Shown here: positions 6,553 to 8,016 of the stretch, in pieces | Numbering within the stretch: the first letter of the stretch is position 1 | Layout: the number at the start of each line of letters is the position of its first letter | Assembly (NCBI GenBank): GCA_013214425.1 | Contig: JABSPN010000129.1 | Span: forward strand, 1-8,016 | Reading direction: 5' to 3' | DNA length: 8,016 bases | DNA from: Flavobacteriaceae bacterium | Lineage (GTDB): Bacteria > Bacteroidota > Bacteroidia > Flavobacteriales > Flavobacteriaceae | Translations under genes and position numbers: made by a program | Notes under the pieces: model-generated | Databases searched by the model: none | What the model was told of the DNA's origin: nothing | Seen by the model: only the letters and a program-made list of their open reading frames with translations

Positions 6553-8016
6553 ATGAGATGTTTCCTTTTTTTCTTTTTTGTAGTAATGTTGAGTTTAGCT
6601 CAGGAAGGTATTCCGCCTACAATAGAGGCAGATTCTATAAAAAATGACACTTTAATCAAAAAACCAACATTTAAAGAATATCCTTATGCGGTTAAGATGG
6701 ATAGCTTGTGGTTAAAAGAGTTGTACAGCTTGGAGATTTACGACACGATTCAAAAAATTATACAAACGGAGAAATTCGACACAATTCCTTATAAAGCCAT
6801 CCCGACAGATACACTTAAGAAAAGATTAGCAGCTTTAAATGATAAAACACCTTTTAACATTGAATATAACGAGACCTTAGAAAGTGTGATCAATAGGTTT
6901 TTGAAAAACAGAAAAAAGTCTTTACAGCGCTTAATGGCATTGAGTGAATTTTACTTTCCAATGTTCGAAAGAGAATTGGATGCTAAAAATATTCCATTAG
7001 AATTAAAATATTTAGCGATTGTAGAATCTGCGTTAAACCCAAGAGCCAAATCTAGAGTTGGCGCAACAGGATTGTGGCAATTTATGTTTGTTACAGGAAA
7101 AGAGCACGGACTCGATGTAAGCTCTTATGTTGATGAGCGAAGTGATCCGATTATGTCTACCAAAGCAGCCTGTGTATTTTTAGATAAACTATACAAACGA
7201 TTTGGAGATTGGGATTTGGCTTTAGCGGCCTATAATTCTGGCCCTGGAAATGTATCAAAAGCTATTAGAAGATCAGGCGGACATACTAATTATTGGAATA
7301 TCAGGTCGTATTTACCTAGAGAAACTGCAGGTTATGTTCCTATATTTCAAGCCACCATGTATGTGATGGAATATGCAGATGAGTATGAATTAGTTGCCGA
7401 CAAATCCAAATACAGACATTTTGAAACGGATACGGTTAGAGTTAAAGAACAACTGGGTTTAGAACATGTATCAGAATTAATGGATATTAGTTTAGAGGAG
7501 CTTCAGTTTTTAAACCCATCTTATAAATTAGATATTATTCCGAAGGTAAAAGACGAAGCATATTATATAAGGCTACCAAAATATGCTATTGGAGACTTTG
7601 TGAGTAATGAAGATTCAATTTATGCTTACTCAGCAAAAATATTTAATCAGAGAGAAAAAGCTTTACCAGAATTAACAAAAGTTTCTAGTAGAATACGATA
7701 CAAAGTAAGGAAGGGAGATTATTTAGGAAAAATCGCCAATAGATACGGAGTAAGAGTTAGTCAGATTAAGAGATGGAACGGACTTAGAACGAATAACCTA
7801 AGTATTGGTCAGCGATTAACAATTTATCCAAGGAGAACATCTAGTAGCAAGACATCAAAGAAAAAATCAAGTACAACAACTACCAAAACCACTAATAAAA
7901 ATATTACAGGATCTAGTTATACTGTGGTTTCAGGCGATACTTTATATGGCATTGCTAAAAAATTTCCTGGAATTTCTTCTGATAATATTAAAGAATGGAA
8001 CAATCTTGGCAGTAGT
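6553..8016 (+). CDS. mltD: MltD-like membrane-bound lytic transglycosylase with LysM domains, 3'-partial
   Basis: Periplasmic or envelope enzyme that cleaves the MurNAc-GlcNAc bond of peptidoglycan to form 1,6-anhydro ends. The 488 codons in view run open to the window edge. Signal peptide at 1-16 (MRCFLFFFFVVMLSLA, then QEG) with no lipobox Cys, so it is probably secreted rather than acylated like E. coli MltD. A helical N-terminal region is followed by the SLT catalytic domain at about 125-275: IVESALNP with probable catalytic Glu158, GATGLWQF at 170-177 and AAYNSGPGNV at 225-234. The first LysM spans about 383-426 (YKVRKGD to LTIYP), then a Ser/Thr/Lys-rich linker at about 428-452, then a second LysM starting YTVVSGDTLYGIA that is cut by the window end. 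The ATG at 6553 is the only one directly before a good signal peptide. It may be transcribed with pgk or from its own weak promoter. Confidence 0.93.
   Translation, partial: MRCFLFFFFVVMLSLAQEGIPPTIEADSIKNDTLIKKPTFKEYPYAVKMDSLWLKELYSLEIYDTIQKIIQTEKFDTIPYKAIPTDTLKKRLAALNDKTPFNIEYNETLESVINRFLKNRKKSLQRLMALSEFYFPMFERELDAKNIPLELKYLAIVESALNPRAKSRVGATGLWQFMFVTGKEHGLDVSSYVDERSDPIMSTKAACVFLDKLYKRFGDWDLALAAYNSGPGNVSKAIRRSGGHTNYWNIRSYLPRETAGYVPIFQATMYVMEYADEYELVADKSKYRHFETDTVRVKEQLGLEHVSELMDISLEELQFLNPSYKLDIIPKVKDEAYYIRLPKYAIGDFVSNEDSIYAYSAKIFNQREKALPELTKVSSRIRYKVRKGDYLGKIANRYGVRVSQIKRWNGLRTNNLSIGQRLTIYPRRTSSSKTSKKKSSTTTTKTTNKNITGSSYTVVSGDTLYGIAKKFPGISSDNIKEWNNLGSS

Noticed and set aside
6566..6579. T7-C-T6 tract in the transglycosylase signal peptide as a phase-variation switch
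   Set aside because: The runs are short, encode an ordinary Phe-rich hydrophobic core, and are expected in this AT-rich genome.

Overview
The window looks like ordinary chromosomal DNA of a marine or aquatic member of the Bacteroidota, most likely Flavobacteriaceae. Supporting signs are the AT-rich composition, FecR and TonB-dependent receptor proteins of Bacteroidota architecture (DUF4974-type C-terminus, STN plus carboxypeptidase-regulatory-like N-terminus), start codons without a clear Shine-Dalgarno sequence, and a match to the Bacteroidota -7 promoter element (TAnnTTTG) in front of pgk. The genus cannot be named from the sequence alone.

Layout. Positions 1-3419 hold two plus-strand genes 3 nt apart. 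The first is the 3' part of a FecR-like anti-sigma regulator whose start lies before the window. The second is an 866-residue outer-membrane TonB-dependent receptor with an STN signalling domain. Together they look like a cell-surface signalling unit; an ECF sigma factor gene would be expected upstream, outside the window. No SusD-like partner follows, and the receptor lacks the SusC look, so the ligand is unknown.

Positions 3409-5207 hold two minus-strand genes that converge on the receptor gene. holB (DNA polymerase III delta' subunit) comes first in transcription order, followed by a small lipoprotein of unknown function whose start overlaps the holB stop (TAATG). The lipoprotein gene overlaps the receptor gene tail to tail by 11 bp.

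Positions 5208-5267 form a compact divergent promoter region between holB and pgk. pgk (phosphoglycerate kinase, 5268-6455) is complete. A 97-nt gap then leads to an MltD-like lytic transglycosylase with LysM domains (6553 to the window end). That gene is open at its 3' end and cut inside its second LysM domain.

The housekeeping functions (replication clamp loading, glycolysis, peptidoglycan turnover) are not obviously linked to each other or to the receptor system. I see no mobile element, CRISPR array, RNA gene, prophage part or clear new system. The points most worth a second look are the uncertain holB start, the overlapping divergent promoters, the uncharacterised lipoprotein coupled to holB, and the orphan-looking FecR/receptor pair.
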